Assembly (NCBI GenBank): GCA_963762575.1
Contig: CAVXLL010000016.1
Coordinates: forward strand, 186,001-250,000
Origin: AP-15 sp963762575
GTDB lineage: Bacteria > Pseudomonadota > Alphaproteobacteria > ATCC43930 > CGMCC-115725
Direction: 5' to 3'
Length of the DNA stretch: 64,000 bases
Positions 1 through 8,590 of the stretch are shown in pieces. Under the pieces are notes generated by a model, which was given only the letters and a program-made list of their open reading frames with translations, made no database searches and was not told where the DNA came from. Position 1 is the first letter of the stretch. Each line of letters begins with the position of its first letter. Position numbers and translations under genes: made by a program.

Positions 1-54
1 GGCTCGGTGATTAAGGATAGGTACGGCCCGCCGGAGGGTTTGACAAGGCGCGCC

Positions 55-180
55 CCGATGCCCCTCACCCTCCCGCGCCGTGGCGCGGGCCCCTCCCTCT
101 CCCCGCTCGCGCGGGGCGAGGGGCTGCACCGGCACTCTCCCTCGCCCCGCTTGCGGGGAGAGGGCTGGGGTGAGGGGCTG
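55..180. repeat. REP-like GC-rich palindromic repeat, copy 1
   Basis: Intergenic block made of CCCTCACC-type arms around inverted GC-rich cores (CCCCGCTTGCGGGG). The same arms and core recur at about 6322–6421, and a related form at about 10457–10597, always at gene borders. This looks like an extragenic palindromic repeat family of the kind common in alphaproteobacteria. It can fold into strong hairpins and may act as a transcript 3' end. Confidence 0.75.
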
Positions 181-246
181 GCCGCTCGGACGAGCCGGCT
201 CGGTTATCGACGAGATGGGGACGTGCGAGATGCACCGGTAGGCTGA

Positions 247-252
247 TATAAT
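247..252 (+). promoter_or_regulatory. Possible -10 box upstream of trpD
   Basis: A perfect TATAAT lies 27 bases before the trpD GTG, just after the palindromic repeat. No convincing -35 box was seen at the right distance, so this is only a candidate promoter for the trpD–moeA operon. Confidence 0.3.
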
Positions 253-278
253 GGGCGTTACTGAACGAGGTTGAACGG

Positions 279-1343
279 GTGAACCCTTGGACCATGACCG
301 GTGACACAACCGACCTCAAGACATTGCTCGCGCATGTCGCGCAGGGGCGCAGCCTGAGCGAAGGCGAGGCAGAGGCGGCGTTCGACATCATCATGAGCGG
401 TGACGCCACCCCCTCGCAGATGGGCGCCTTTCTGATGGCGCTGCGGGTGCGCGGCGAGACCGTCGACGAGATCACCGGCGCCGCGCGGATCATGCGGGCC
501 AAGGCTGTTTCCATCGACGCACCGCCCGGAACGATCGACACCTGCGGCACCGGTGGGGATGCCTCGGGCAGCTTCAATATCTCGACCGCCAGCGCGCTGG
601 TAGTGGCTGGTTGCGGCGTGCCGGTCGCCAAGCACGGCAATCGCGCGCTCTCCTCGAAATCGGGGTCGGCCGATGTGCTGACCGCGCTCGGCGTCAATAT
701 CGACGCCGATCTCGCGATCGTGCGGCAGTGCCTGTGGGAAATCGGCCTCGGCTTTCTGATGGCGCCGCGCCACCACAGCGCCACCCGCCATGTCGCGCCG
801 ACCCGGGTCGAGCTCGGCACGCGGACGATCTTCAACTTGCTCGGGCCGTTGTCCAGCCCAGCAATGACGCGTCGCCAACTAGTCGGCGTGTTTGCGCCCG
901 AGTGGGTCCGGCCGATGGCCGAGGTGCTCGGGCGGCTCGGCGCGGAGCACGCCTGGGTCGTGCACGGCGATGGCCTCGACGAGCTGACCACCGCGGGCGT
1001 GACGACGATCGCTGCGTTCGAGGGTGGCGAGGTGGAGACCTTCGAGGTCGTCCCCGAGGATTTCGGGCTGCCGAGGGCGCGGCTCGAAGACATTCGAGGC
1101 GGCGAGCCGCAGCACAATGCGGGTCTGATGCGGGAGTTGCTCGCCGGCGTCGGGGGCCCGTTGCGGGATGTCGTGCTGTTGAACAGCGGCGCCGCCCTGC
1201 TCGTCGCCGGCCGGGTGAAGACGGTCGCAGCAGGCATCGAGCTCGCCGCCAGCTCCATGGACTCGGGTGCTGCACAGCGCGTGTTGGAGGAGTTGGTCGA
1301 CCGCACTAATGAGCCCGAAATTGCGGAGGCGATTGCCCGATGA
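279..1343 (+). CDS. trpD: Anthranilate phosphoribosyltransferase
   Basis: TrpD transfers the phosphoribosyl group of PRPP to anthranilate, the second step of tryptophan synthesis in the cytoplasm. The 354-aa product shows the PRPP-binding glycine loop (CGTGGD, about residue 88), the KHGNRA motif and the RTIFNLLGPL stretch typical of the family, at normal length. I chose the GTG at 279 because GAGG lies 8 bases upstream; an in-frame ATG at 294 is the alternative. The stop overlaps the next start by four bases (ATGA), which suggests translational coupling. The anthranilate synthase genes must lie elsewhere or left of the window. Confidence 0.93.
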   Translation: MNPWTMTGDTTDLKTLLAHVAQGRSLSEGEAEAAFDIIMSGDATPSQMGAFLMALRVRGETVDEITGAARIMRAKAVSIDAPPGTIDTCGTGGDASGSFNISTASALVVAGCGVPVAKHGNRALSSKSGSADVLTALGVNIDADLAIVRQCLWEIGLGFLMAPRHHSATRHVAPTRVELGTRTIFNLLGPLSSPAMTRRQLVGVFAPEWVRPMAEVLGRLGAEHAWVVHGDGLDELTTAGVTTIAAFEGGEVETFEVVPEDFGLPRARLEDIRGGEPQHNAGLMRELLAGVGGPLRDVVLLNSGAALLVAGRVKTVAAGIELAASSMDSGAAQRVLEELVDRTNEPEIAEAIAR

Positions 1344-2614
1344 GGGATGTACTCGCCGAGATCTGCGCCGAGAAGCGCGCCCATGTCGCACGCGCGAAAG
1401 CCGTGCGGTCCGAGGCGGCGCTGCTTGCCGGGATTTCCAAGGCGCCGCCGGTGCGGCCGTTTGCGGCGGCGCTCGAGCGCCATCTCGCCAAAGGGCGCTA
1501 CGGGCTGATTGCCGAAATCAAGAAGGCTTCGCCCAGCGCCGGTCTGATTCGCAAGGATTTCGATCCGCGGAAGCTCGCCGCCGCTTATGCGGCGGGCGGC
1601 GCCAGCTGCCTGTCGGTGCTGACCGATGGTCCCTATTTCCAGGGCAGTGATGGCGACCTCACCGCGGCGCGCGAGGCGGGGCATCTGCCGGTACTGCGCA
1701 AGGATTTCATCCTCGACCCGTATCAAGTCGTGGAAAGCCGGCGAATTGGGGCCGATTGCATCCTGCTCATCATGGCGGCGCTGTCCAATGCAGCGGCCGC
1801 AGAGCTGGCCGCGGCCGCCGCCGAGCTCGGTCTCGATGTGCTCGCCGAAATCCATGACGGCGCCGAGCTCGACCGCGCGCTGCGCCTTCCGGTGCGGCTG
1901 ATCGGCATCAACAACCGCAACCTGAAGACGCTCGAAACCGATCTGCGCACCGCCGAAACCCTGGCGCCGGAGGTCCCTTCGGACCGCATCGTCGTCGCCG
2001 AGAGCGGGATCCGCCGACCCGAAGATCTCGAGCGCCTCGCCGCCGCCGGTGCACGCTGCTTCCTGGTAGGAGAGACCTTGATGCGCGAACCCGATGTGAC
2101 CGCGGCGACCCGCCGGCTGCTGAGGTTCCCCGCAGACCCCGGCTTCACGCATCTCGACGCCGAGGGGCGAGCACAGATGGTCGACGTCTCCGAGAAGCAG
2201 GAGACCGACCGGGTGGCGATCGCCGGCGCCCGCGTCGTGATGCGCCCGGAGACCCTCCAACGCATCCGCTCCGGTGATGTCGCCAAAGGCGATGTGCTCG
2301 CCGTCGCCCGGCTCGCCGGCATTATGGCCGCAAAACGCACCGCGGAATTGATCCCGCTGTGCCACCCGCTCGCCCTGACTTCAGTGAAGGTCGACCTCGA
2401 ATGCGTGCCCGAGCGCTCGGCGGTGGAGATCACCGCGACCTGCAGATTGCGCGGCCGCACCGGCGTCGAAATGGAAGCCCTGACCGCGGCGAGCGTCGCG
2501 GCATTGACGGTTTACGATATGTGCAAGGCCGTCGACCGCGGCATGGTCGTGACCGATCTGCGCTTGTTGCGCAAATCGGGCGGCAAGTCCGGGATTTGGG
2601 AGGCTGAACCGTGA
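1340..2614 (+). CDS. trpC-moaC: Fused indole-3-glycerol phosphate synthase and cyclic pyranopterin monophosphate synthase (TrpC–MoaC)
   Basis: One uninterrupted 424-aa frame carries two enzymes. Residues 1–264 are a full TrpC barrel (AEIKKASPS near 59, LRKDFILDPYQV, GINNRNL, AESGI, FLVGETLM), which closes the indole ring in tryptophan synthesis. Residues 269–424 are a full MoaC (MVDVSEK, ELIPLCHPL, the GVEMEALTA stretch, YDMCKAVD), which makes cyclic pyranopterin monophosphate for molybdopterin. Normally these are two adjacent genes. Here only a short linker (about RFPADPG) joins them and no start codon sits at the junction. It overlaps trpD by 4 bases and moeA by GTGA. A lost stop through a single-base indel is possible: the +1 frame has a TGA at 2121 right at the junction. 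The domain calls are firm, the fusion less so. Confidence 0.88.
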   Translation: MRDVLAEICAEKRAHVARAKAVRSEAALLAGISKAPPVRPFAAALERHLAKGRYGLIAEIKKASPSAGLIRKDFDPRKLAAAYAAGGASCLSVLTDGPYFQGSDGDLTAAREAGHLPVLRKDFILDPYQVVESRRIGADCILLIMAALSNAAAAELAAAAAELGLDVLAEIHDGAELDRALRLPVRLIGINNRNLKTLETDLRTAETLAPEVPSDRIVVAESGIRRPEDLERLAAAGARCFLVGETLMREPDVTAATRRLLRFPADPGFTHLDAEGRAQMVDVSEKQETDRVAIAGARVVMRPETLQRIRSGDVAKGDVLAVARLAGIMAAKRTAELIPLCHPLALTSVKVDLECVPERSAVEITATCRLRGRTGVEMEALTAASVAALTVYDMCKAVDRGMVVTDLRLLRKSGGKSGIWEAEP

Positions 2615-3825
2615 TCTCCGTTGAAGAGGCGCTGTCGCGCTTGCTCGCGCCGCTCGAAAAGCTGCCGCTTGAGCAGATCTCGATCGTCGATGCGATCGGC
2701 CGCGTTTTGGCCGAGGATTTGGCTGCCCGCCGGACGCAGCCGCCTTTCGCGGTATCGGCGATGGACGGCTACGCGGTGCGCGCCGAGGATTTGGCCGCGG
2801 TCCCGGTCGAACTGCGGATCGTCGCCGAGGTGCCGGCCGGGGCCGGGTTTGGCGGGCATGTCGGCCCCCGCGAAGCCGCCCGCATCTTCACCGGCGCGCC
2901 AATGCCGGCGGGCACCGACACGATCGTCATTCAGGAGGACACGCAGCGCGAGGGCGACCGCGTGCGGGTCATCGAAGGCGCGGCGCGCGGCCGCTACGTG
3001 CGGCGCGAAGGGCTCGATTTTGGTGAGGGCGACGTGCTGCTGCAGGCCGGGCGGCGGCTCACGGCGCGCGACATCGGCCTCGCCGCGGCGATGAACCGGC
3101 CGTGGCTCTTTGTGCATCGCCGGCCGCGCGTCGGCATCCTGTCGACCGGCGACGAAATCGTCATGCCCGGCGATCCGATCGGGCCGCACCAGATCGTCAG
3201 CTCGAACAGCCTGTCGCTCGCAGCTTTTGTTTCGGCCTGCGGCGGAATCCCAGTATCGGTCGGCAACGCCCCGGACGACCCGGCGGCGTTGCGCCAGGTC
3301 GCCGCCGCGACGCGCGGGGTCGATTTGCTGGTCACGACCGGCGGCGCTTCGGTCGGCGAGCACGATCTGGTGCGCGACGTGCTTGGCGCCGACGGGCTGG
3401 AGCTCGATTTCTGGCAGATCGCGATGCGGCCCGGAAAGCCGCTGATGGTCGGGCGCTACCGTGGAACGCCGATGGTCGGACTGCCGGGCAATCCGGTCTC
3501 GACCCTGGTCTGCGCCCTGCTGTTTTTGCGGCCCGCGCTCGACCGGCTGAGCGGCGCCGCGTCAGCAGAGGAAGCGGCGCCGACAGCGCGGCTCGGCACA
3601 GCATTGCCAAAGAACGACCGGCGGCAGGATTATCTGCGATCACGGCTCGCCCGGGCCGCGGACGGCACGCTCGAAGCGTTCCCGTTCGAGGTGCAGGACA
3701 GCTCGATGATGCGCCTGTTGGCGTCGGCGGATTGTCTGGTGATCCGGCCGCCGCAGGCCCCTGCAATCGCGGCCGGCGCCACCGTGCCGATCGTGCCGTT
3801 CCCGGGAGGCGCGCTGCCGATTTGA
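2611..3825 (+). CDS. moeA: Molybdopterin molybdenumtransferase
   Basis: MoeA inserts molybdate into adenylylated molybdopterin, the last common step of cofactor synthesis. The 404-aa product has the family's FAVSAMDGYAV motif near residue 48, LSTGDEIV near residue 177 and the MPT-binding TTGGASVGEHDLV loop, followed by GKPLMVGRYRGTPMVGLPGNPVS-type sequence (read in parts) and a C-terminal domain IV. Length is normal. The GTG start overlaps the stop of the upstream fusion gene, so trpD, trpC-moaC and moeA form a coupled operon. lexA, often next in related genomes, is not present here. Confidence 0.93.
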   Translation: MISVEEALSRLLAPLEKLPLEQISIVDAIGRVLAEDLAARRTQPPFAVSAMDGYAVRAEDLAAVPVELRIVAEVPAGAGFGGHVGPREAARIFTGAPMPAGTDTIVIQEDTQREGDRVRVIEGAARGRYVRREGLDFGEGDVLLQAGRRLTARDIGLAAAMNRPWLFVHRRPRVGILSTGDEIVMPGDPIGPHQIVSSNSLSLAAFVSACGGIPVSVGNAPDDPAALRQVAAATRGVDLLVTTGGASVGEHDLVRDVLGADGLELDFWQIAMRPGKPLMVGRYRGTPMVGLPGNPVSTLVCALLFLRPALDRLSGAASAEEAAPTARLGTALPKNDRRQDYLRSRLARAADGTLEAFPFEVQDSSMMRLLASADCLVIRPPQAPAIAAGATVPIVPFPGGALPI

Positions 3826-3844
3826 TCAGTAGGGAGGGACCGCA

Positions 3845-4624
3845 ATGAGCTCATTCGATGAATACGTCAACAAATACCAGACGGCGCGAATGGAGCGCCG
3901 CAACGGCATTCTGCAGGTCACGTTACACACCGAGGGTCAGTCACTGCGGTGGGGTTTCCTGCCGCACGGCGAACTGCCAGAAGCCTTTCACGACATTGGC
4001 GCGGACCGCGAGAACAAGGTCGTGATCCTGACCGGCACGGGTGCCGAGTTCTCCGGGCCCCGCGCAACACCCGGGACATCGTCCTTTCCGTCCCGGCCGT
4101 CGATCGAGCGCATCGACCGCATCCATTGGGAAGGCCGCCATCTGCTGATGAACCTCCTCAATATCGAGGTGCCGGTAATCAGTGCGATCAATGGCCCGGC
4201 GTGGCGCCACTCGGAGATCCCGCTGCTCTGCGATATCGTGCTCGCCGCCGACACCGCGCAGTTCCAGGATTCGGCTCATTTCATGTCGGATGTCGTGCCG
4301 GGCGACGGCATGCACATCGTGTATCCGTTACTGCTCGGCATGAACCGCGGGCGTTATTTTCTGATGACCGGACAAACTCTGGAAGCCGCCGAAGCGCTGC
4401 GGCTGGGCCTCGTCGCTGAGGTGTTGCCGCCCGACAAGCTTATGGGACGCGCCTGGGAACTGGCCGAGGATCTGACCCGCAAACCGACACTGCTGTTGCG
4501 CTACACTCGGCTGCTCTTCACCGAATATCTGCGGCGGCAGATGCACGATCTGTTGGGCTACGGCCTCGCGATGGAGAGCCTTGCGCTATTCGAGAAGCCG
4601 GAGGCGCCCGCCACCGGAACCTAA
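3845..4624 (+). CDS. Crotonase-superfamily protein, 6-oxocamphor hydrolase-like
   Basis: A 259-aa enoyl-CoA hydratase/isomerase-fold protein. The oxyanion-hole segment INGPAWRHSEIPLL and the later VVPGDGMHIVYPLLLG segment are visible. The latter replaces the usual glutamate-bearing loop of hydratases and resembles the 6-oxocamphor hydrolase branch, where His and Asp drive retro-Claisen C–C cleavage. The actual substrate is unknown. A GGGAGG ribosome site lies upstream of the ATG. It follows moeA by 19 bases and may be read through from that operon. Confidence 0.72.
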   Translation: MSSFDEYVNKYQTARMERRNGILQVTLHTEGQSLRWGFLPHGELPEAFHDIGADRENKVVILTGTGAEFSGPRATPGTSSFPSRPSIERIDRIHWEGRHLLMNLLNIEVPVISAINGPAWRHSEIPLLCDIVLAADTAQFQDSAHFMSDVVPGDGMHIVYPLLLGMNRGRYFLMTGQTLEAAEALRLGLVAEVLPPDKLMGRAWELAEDLTRKPTLLLRYTRLLFTEYLRRQMHDLLGYGLAMESLALFEKPEAPATGT

Positions 4625-4635
4625 AGAGCTGCTCG

Positions 4636-4872
4636 CTATTGCAAGTCAGGCGAGCGCGTCTCGGCTCGAGGTAGCTGAGGCTCCGTTCTCGATGGGCAAT
4701 CGGGGCGGGGTGTATTGCCGCGGCGCTCCACAGGCACACGGCAATTGTCGACCCGCTGGGAATCCGACGCTTTGTCGGATAGCCGCTCCTTCAATGTCTT
4801 CACCTCTTGAGCCATCGCAAGGGAGGTGAGCAACATCAGCCATACCGCTGCGGCGCAGCCCAACGTCTTCAT
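4636..4872 (-). CDS. Small secreted protein of unknown function
   Basis: A 78-aa product starting with a clear signal peptide (MKTLGCAAAVWLMLLTSLAMA, cleavage after AMA) followed by a polar, charged tail with two cysteines. I placed the start at the ATG at 4872 because the upstream part of the open frame lies inside alkB. It lies directly behind alkB on the same strand (2-base gap), so it probably shares its transcript. No family is recognised. Confidence 0.6.
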   Translation of the reverse strand: MKTLGCAAAVWLMLLTSLAMAQEVKTLKERLSDKASDSQRVDNCRVPVERRGNTPRPDCPSRTEPQLPRAETRSPDLQ

Positions 4873-4874
4873 GT

Positions 4875-5528
4875 TCAGAGCGCCTTGCGAAAGGTCAGAT
4901 TGATGCGGCGATTGCCGGTCAGCGGATCGTCGCCCTCGGCAAGCGGGGCGATGCCGTGATAGACGAGGCGATCGGGACCGCCCCAAACGACAACATCGCC
5001 GCTCTCCAGGAGAAAGCGCCGGGGCCGATCGTTGCGGCGTTTGCCTCCGAACAGGAATACTGCCGGTAGACCCAGAGACACCGAGACGATCGGCGCGGTC
5101 ATGTCGCGCTCGTCTTCGTCGCGATGCAGCGAAAGCTTGGTTCCCGGCTCATAGCAGTTGATCAGACACGCGTCGGGCTCGAAGCCGGCAAACCCGCCGG
5201 CGGCTGCCGCGTCGGCGGCGAGGCGGCGAAACAATGCGGGCATCTCGGGCCATTTTCGGCCGGTCATCGGGTCGACAGGATCGTAGCGATAGCCGCGCCG
5301 ATCCGTGACCCAGCCCGCTGGCCCGCAATTGGTCATGGCCACCGACATCCGGTAACCGCCGGGCGTCTTCATATTGCGGAACGGAGCCACTGTGGTGATA
5401 TCGGCCACAGCCGCGACCAATGCCGCAGTGTGATCACTGGCAAAGCCCCGCAAAATCACCGCTCGCTCGGAAAGCCGCTCGGCAGTTTGCCCCGGCTCGA
5501 GGCAGCTCAGCAGGTCAATCAACCTCAA
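4875..5528 (-). CDS. alkB: Alpha-ketoglutarate-dependent dioxygenase AlkB
   Basis: Fe(II)/2-oxoglutarate dioxygenase that repairs N1-methyladenine and N3-methylcytosine in DNA by oxidative demethylation. The 217-aa protein shows the iron ligands His135, Asp137 (SLHRDEDE) and His191 (VYHGIAPL), and the 2-oxoglutarate-binding arginines at the end (RRINLTFRK). Length matches E. coli AlkB. The likely TTG start at 5528 overlaps the stop of the aldolase gene (TTGA), pointing to coupled translation with a non-repair gene. Confidence 0.9.
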   Translation of the reverse strand: MRLIDLLSCLEPGQTAERLSERAVILRGFASDHTAALVAAVADITTVAPFRNMKTPGGYRMSVAMTNCGPAGWVTDRRGYRYDPVDPMTGRKWPEMPALFRRLAADAAAAGGFAGFEPDACLINCYEPGTKLSLHRDEDERDMTAPIVSVSLGLPAVFLFGGKRRNDRPRRFLLESGDVVVWGGPDRLVYHGIAPLAEGDDPLTGNRRINLTFRKAL

Positions 5529-6310
5529 TCACCCGAGCGGGACGCCCGCAATGCCGTCGTATCCTGGCGCGCGCCGGCGAGCACGTAATTGACGTCGGTG
5601 CCCGCGATCACAAAGCGCGCGCCGAGACGGATCAGCTTGCCCTGCAACGCGACATTGTGTCGGATGCCGCCGACCCCGAGCACCTTGCCGTGGGTGCGGC
5701 AGGCGTCGGCCACGCGTTCATAGGCCTCCCGCAGACGCGGGTGGTCGACTTGCCCCGGAATGCCGTAATCGGTCTTCAGGTCGCCCGAGCCGATCAGCAG
5801 CACGTCGATCCCGGGCAGCGCAGCGATCGCCGCGGCATTGTTGATGCCCTCGGCGGTTTCCAGCATGACAATGACCGAGGTATCCGCATTGAGCCGCTCG
5901 TTGATCTCGCCGAGCGGCATCGCGCGGTAGACGAGGGCCGGCCCGAGCCCCATGACCGACCGCTGGCCCGATGGCGGGAAGCGGCAGTTGCGCACCACCG
6001 CTTCGGCTTCGCTGCGGTTGTTGACATGCGGTACGATGACCCCTTGCGCACCGCCGTCGAGCACCCGGCTCGACCAGTGCGCGTCATGGCTCGGCACGCG
6101 CACCAGCGGGGTAATGCCGATGCCGATCGCCGCAGCGCAGATCGTCGCGGCCGTGTCGATCGAATAGGGGCTGTGCTCCATATGGACATAGAGCGCGTCA
6201 TACCCGCCGGCCTCGGCGACCATCGCGATGTCGACAGTGCGGGCGAGCCGCAGGTTCATGCACAGCACCAGCTCGCCGGCGGCGAGCTTCTGCTTCATCG
6301 AATTGGTCAT
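5525..6310 (-). CDS. HpcH/HpaI-family aldolase (2-oxo-acid aldolase)
   Basis: Class II pyruvate aldolase family, which reversibly cleaves 4-hydroxy-2-oxo acids to pyruvate or a related keto acid plus an aldehyde. The 261-aa product contains YVHMEHSPYS (metal/base region), GAQGVIVPHV, MLETAEGINN and the IGSGDLKTDYG loop. The start is the ATG at 6310, since the open frame further upstream lies inside the palindromic repeat. It is upstream of and overlaps alkB. The substrate cannot be told from sequence. Confidence 0.85.
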   Translation of the reverse strand: MTNSMKQKLAAGELVLCMNLRLARTVDIAMVAEAGGYDALYVHMEHSPYSIDTAATICAAAIGIGITPLVRVPSHDAHWSSRVLDGGAQGVIVPHVNNRSEAEAVVRNCRFPPSGQRSVMGLGPALVYRAMPLGEINERLNADTSVIVMLETAEGINNAAAIAALPGIDVLLIGSGDLKTDYGIPGQVDHPRLREAYERVADACRTHGKVLGVGGIRHNVALQGKLIRLGARFVIAGTDVNYVLAGARQDTTALRASRSGD

Positions 6311-6321
6311 TCGTGCCTCCG

Positions 6322-6421
6322 GTTGCCCCTCACCCCGACCCTCTCCCCGCAAGCGGGACGAGGGAGCAGTCCTTAATTCCCTCGCCCCGCTTGCGGGGAG
6401 AGGGCTAGGGTGAGGGGCTGC
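6322..6421. repeat. REP-like palindromic repeat, copy 2
   Basis: Two inverted CTCACC..CCGCTTGCGGGG units facing each other between the aldolase start and the end of the propeller gene. It is closely related to copy 1 (55–180), sharing the arm GAGAGGGCT[A/G]GGGTGAGGGGCTG. Confidence 0.75.
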
Positions 6422-6426
6422 TCACC

Positions 6427-7473
6427 TCAGCCGCAGGCCACCGCGTAGACGTCGCGCACCCCCTCGGGCAGCCGCGTCTCGCTCCAGCTACGGCCGCCGT
6501 CTTGCGTGCCGAACACCTGGCCGAAACGGGACACGCCATAGACCTGGTTGGGGTCGCGTGGATGCACTGCAACGCCCATCATCGTCGCCTCGGCCTTGAC
6601 GCCGTGGTCGAAGCGCTTCCAGGTCTGGCCGACATCGTCGGTGCGGTAGATCGACCCGTCGGTGCTGCGCGCCGCCGGGCTGAGGCAGGCATACATGACC
6701 TTGGGGTCGTGCGGCGAGACGCGGATATCACGGCCATAAGTCAATGGCGAGAACCGGTTGATCTCCATGTCCTGCCAATGCTCGCCGCGGTCGCTGCTGC
6801 GGAAGAGGCCCATGCGGTTGGCGAGGAACACTGTGCCGGGCGCCGCGGCGCTGCAGGTCAGCGCGTGGCCGTCGAGCATTCCCTCTATTTCGGTCTGACT
6901 GCCGATGCGGCTGCGATATTTCGGCTCCTCGCAGAAGCGGATCAGATCGGCCGTGCAGTCCTCCCAGCTCTCGCCGCCGTTGCGGCTGCGCATCGCGCCA
7001 TTGGCTTCAAGCGTCGCATAGACGTCGTCGGGCGAATTGGGATCGACATCGAGCCGCATGACCCGGCATGCGAAACCCATGATCACTCGGTCGGGCAGCC
7101 CCGGGTCCGCCATCTTGCGCCAGGTCTCACCGCCGTCATCGCTGCGATAGACACCGGGGGGCGTCGCTCCGGCATAAACCATGCGAGGGTTCTTCGGATG
7201 GATGCAGACCGACCAGATATCGGCATTGTCGGGAAGACGCAGCCGCTCCCAGGTGTTGCCGCCATTTGTGCTGCGGTAGGCCCCCTTGGTGCTGCCGACA
7301 TAAACGACATCGAGGTTTTCGGGATGGACCGTGATCGCGTGGACATCGGCGCCTTCGGGCAGACCATTGGTCAGATGTTCCCACCGGTTGTCGCCTGCAT
7401 CCTGCCGGAAGATGCCGCCGGCCGTTGCGCCCATCGACCGCGCCGTACCGGCATAAACATGGGTAGTCGCCAT
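6427..7473 (-). CDS. BNR/sortilin-type beta-propeller protein
   Basis: A 348-aa protein made of repeated propeller blades with BNR/Asp-box signatures (YRSTNGGNTWERL, YRSDDGGETWRKM, RSRNGGESWEDC, FRSSDRGEHWQDM, YRTDDVGQTWKRF, FGTQDGGRSWSET), spaced by HP(E/K/R)(N/D)P motifs. No signal peptide is seen, so it is likely cytoplasmic. Propellers of this type are often called exo-sialidase-like or Ycf48-like, but the sialidase catalytic residues are not evident. The second of two adjacent ATGs fits the GGAGGAG ribosome site best. Confidence 0.8.
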   Translation of the reverse strand: MATTHVYAGTARSMGATAGGIFRQDAGDNRWEHLTNGLPEGADVHAITVHPENLDVVYVGSTKGAYRSTNGGNTWERLRLPDNADIWSVCIHPKNPRMVYAGATPPGVYRSDDGGETWRKMADPGLPDRVIMGFACRVMRLDVDPNSPDDVYATLEANGAMRSRNGGESWEDCTADLIRFCEEPKYRSRIGSQTEIEGMLDGHALTCSAAAPGTVFLANRMGLFRSSDRGEHWQDMEINRFSPLTYGRDIRVSPHDPKVMYACLSPAARSTDGSIYRTDDVGQTWKRFDHGVKAEATMMGVAVHPRDPNQVYGVSRFGQVFGTQDGGRSWSETRLPEGVRDVYAVACG

Positions 7474-7558
7474 CATTCTCCTCCCTCGCCTGGATTGCCG
7501 CGGCGATCATACCCCTCTATTAGAGCTTGTCACAAAGCTTTAGCGGTTGGAGAGAACG

Positions 7559-8560
7559 ATGAGCGGCATGGCTGTCACGCAGCGCAGGAGGCTCGGCAAG
7601 GCGGGACCGGAGGTCTCGGCGATCGGTCTCGGTTGCATGTCTTTGTCGGGGGTCTACGGCACGAGCGACGACGAGGGCGGGATCCGGCTGATCCACCGGG
7701 CGATCGAGCTCGGCGTCGACCATTTCGACAGCTCGGACATGTATGGCTGGGGCCAGAACGAGGAATTGCTCGGCCGGGCATTGAAGGGCCGGCGCAACGG
7801 CGTCGTGATCGCGACCAAATTCGGCCAGACCCGGCGGCCGGGCGACGCCAACGGCGTCGACGGGACCCCCGCCTATGTCGTTCAGGCGTGCGACGCTAGC
7901 CTCAAGCGGCTCGGCGTCGACGTCATCGATCTTTATTACCAGCACCGGGTCGATCCGGCGGTGGCGGTCGAGGATACGGTCGGCGCGATGTCGCGGCTCG
8001 TCGAACAAGGCAAGGTCCGGTATCTGGGGCTGTGCGAAGCGCGGCCGGAGCGCATCAGGCGAGCACACTCCACTCACCCGATCGCCGCGGTGCAAAGCGA
8101 ATTTTCCCTTCTCTACCGGCAGGAGGCGACCGAGACGCGCGAGCTGACCCGCGATCTCGGCATCGCCTTTGTCGCCTACGCCCCGCTCGGCCGCAGCCTA
8201 TTGACCGGCGACGTCCCCGATCTCGGAAATTTGGCCGAGGGCGACACGCGCGGCCGTCACCCCCGCTTCATGGGCGACAATTTCGCCAAGAATCGCGATC
8301 TGGTGGCACGCGTCGAGGCAATCGCCGAGGAAAAAGGCTGCACGCCGGCGCAGCTCTGCCTCGCGTGGCTATTGGCGCAGGGTCCCGACGTAATCCCGAT
8401 CCCCGGCACCAAGCGCATCGAACGGCTGGAGGAAAATCTCGGCGCGATGAAAGTGCATTTGACCGAGACCGACATCGATCGTATCTCGACAGCGATCCCC
8501 ATCGGCGCCGCCGGCGGTACCCGCTATCCTGAAGGCGGAATGCGGGGCGTGTATATTTGA
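7559..8560 (+). CDS. Aldo/keto reductase
   Basis: NADPH-dependent oxidoreductase of the AKR13/YajO-like group. The 333-aa product shows the catalytic tetrad: Asp and Tyr in FDSSDMYGWG, Lys in IATKFG and His in YYQHRVD. The C-terminal cofactor site reads PIPGTKRIERLEENLGA. I chose the ATG at 7559, preceded by GGAGAG; a TTG at 7547 is also in frame. It is divergent from the propeller gene and followed 30 bases later by the VOC gene, likely one operon. Confidence 0.9.
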   Translation: MSGMAVTQRRRLGKAGPEVSAIGLGCMSLSGVYGTSDDEGGIRLIHRAIELGVDHFDSSDMYGWGQNEELLGRALKGRRNGVVIATKFGQTRRPGDANGVDGTPAYVVQACDASLKRLGVDVIDLYYQHRVDPAVAVEDTVGAMSRLVEQGKVRYLGLCEARPERIRRAHSTHPIAAVQSEFSLLYRQEATETRELTRDLGIAFVAYAPLGRSLLTGDVPDLGNLAEGDTRGRHPRFMGDNFAKNRDLVARVEAIAEEKGCTPAQLCLAWLLAQGPDVIPIPGTKRIERLEENLGAMKVHLTETDIDRISTAIPIGAAGGTRYPEGGMRGVYI

Positions 8561-8590
8561 GGTACGACGAACAGAAAGAGGAGTGAGGAG

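Noticed and set aside
65..2365. 766-codon open frame on the reverse strand
   Set aside because: It is antisense to trpD and the TrpC–MoaC fusion, shows no domain, and is the usual open shadow of high-GC codon bias.
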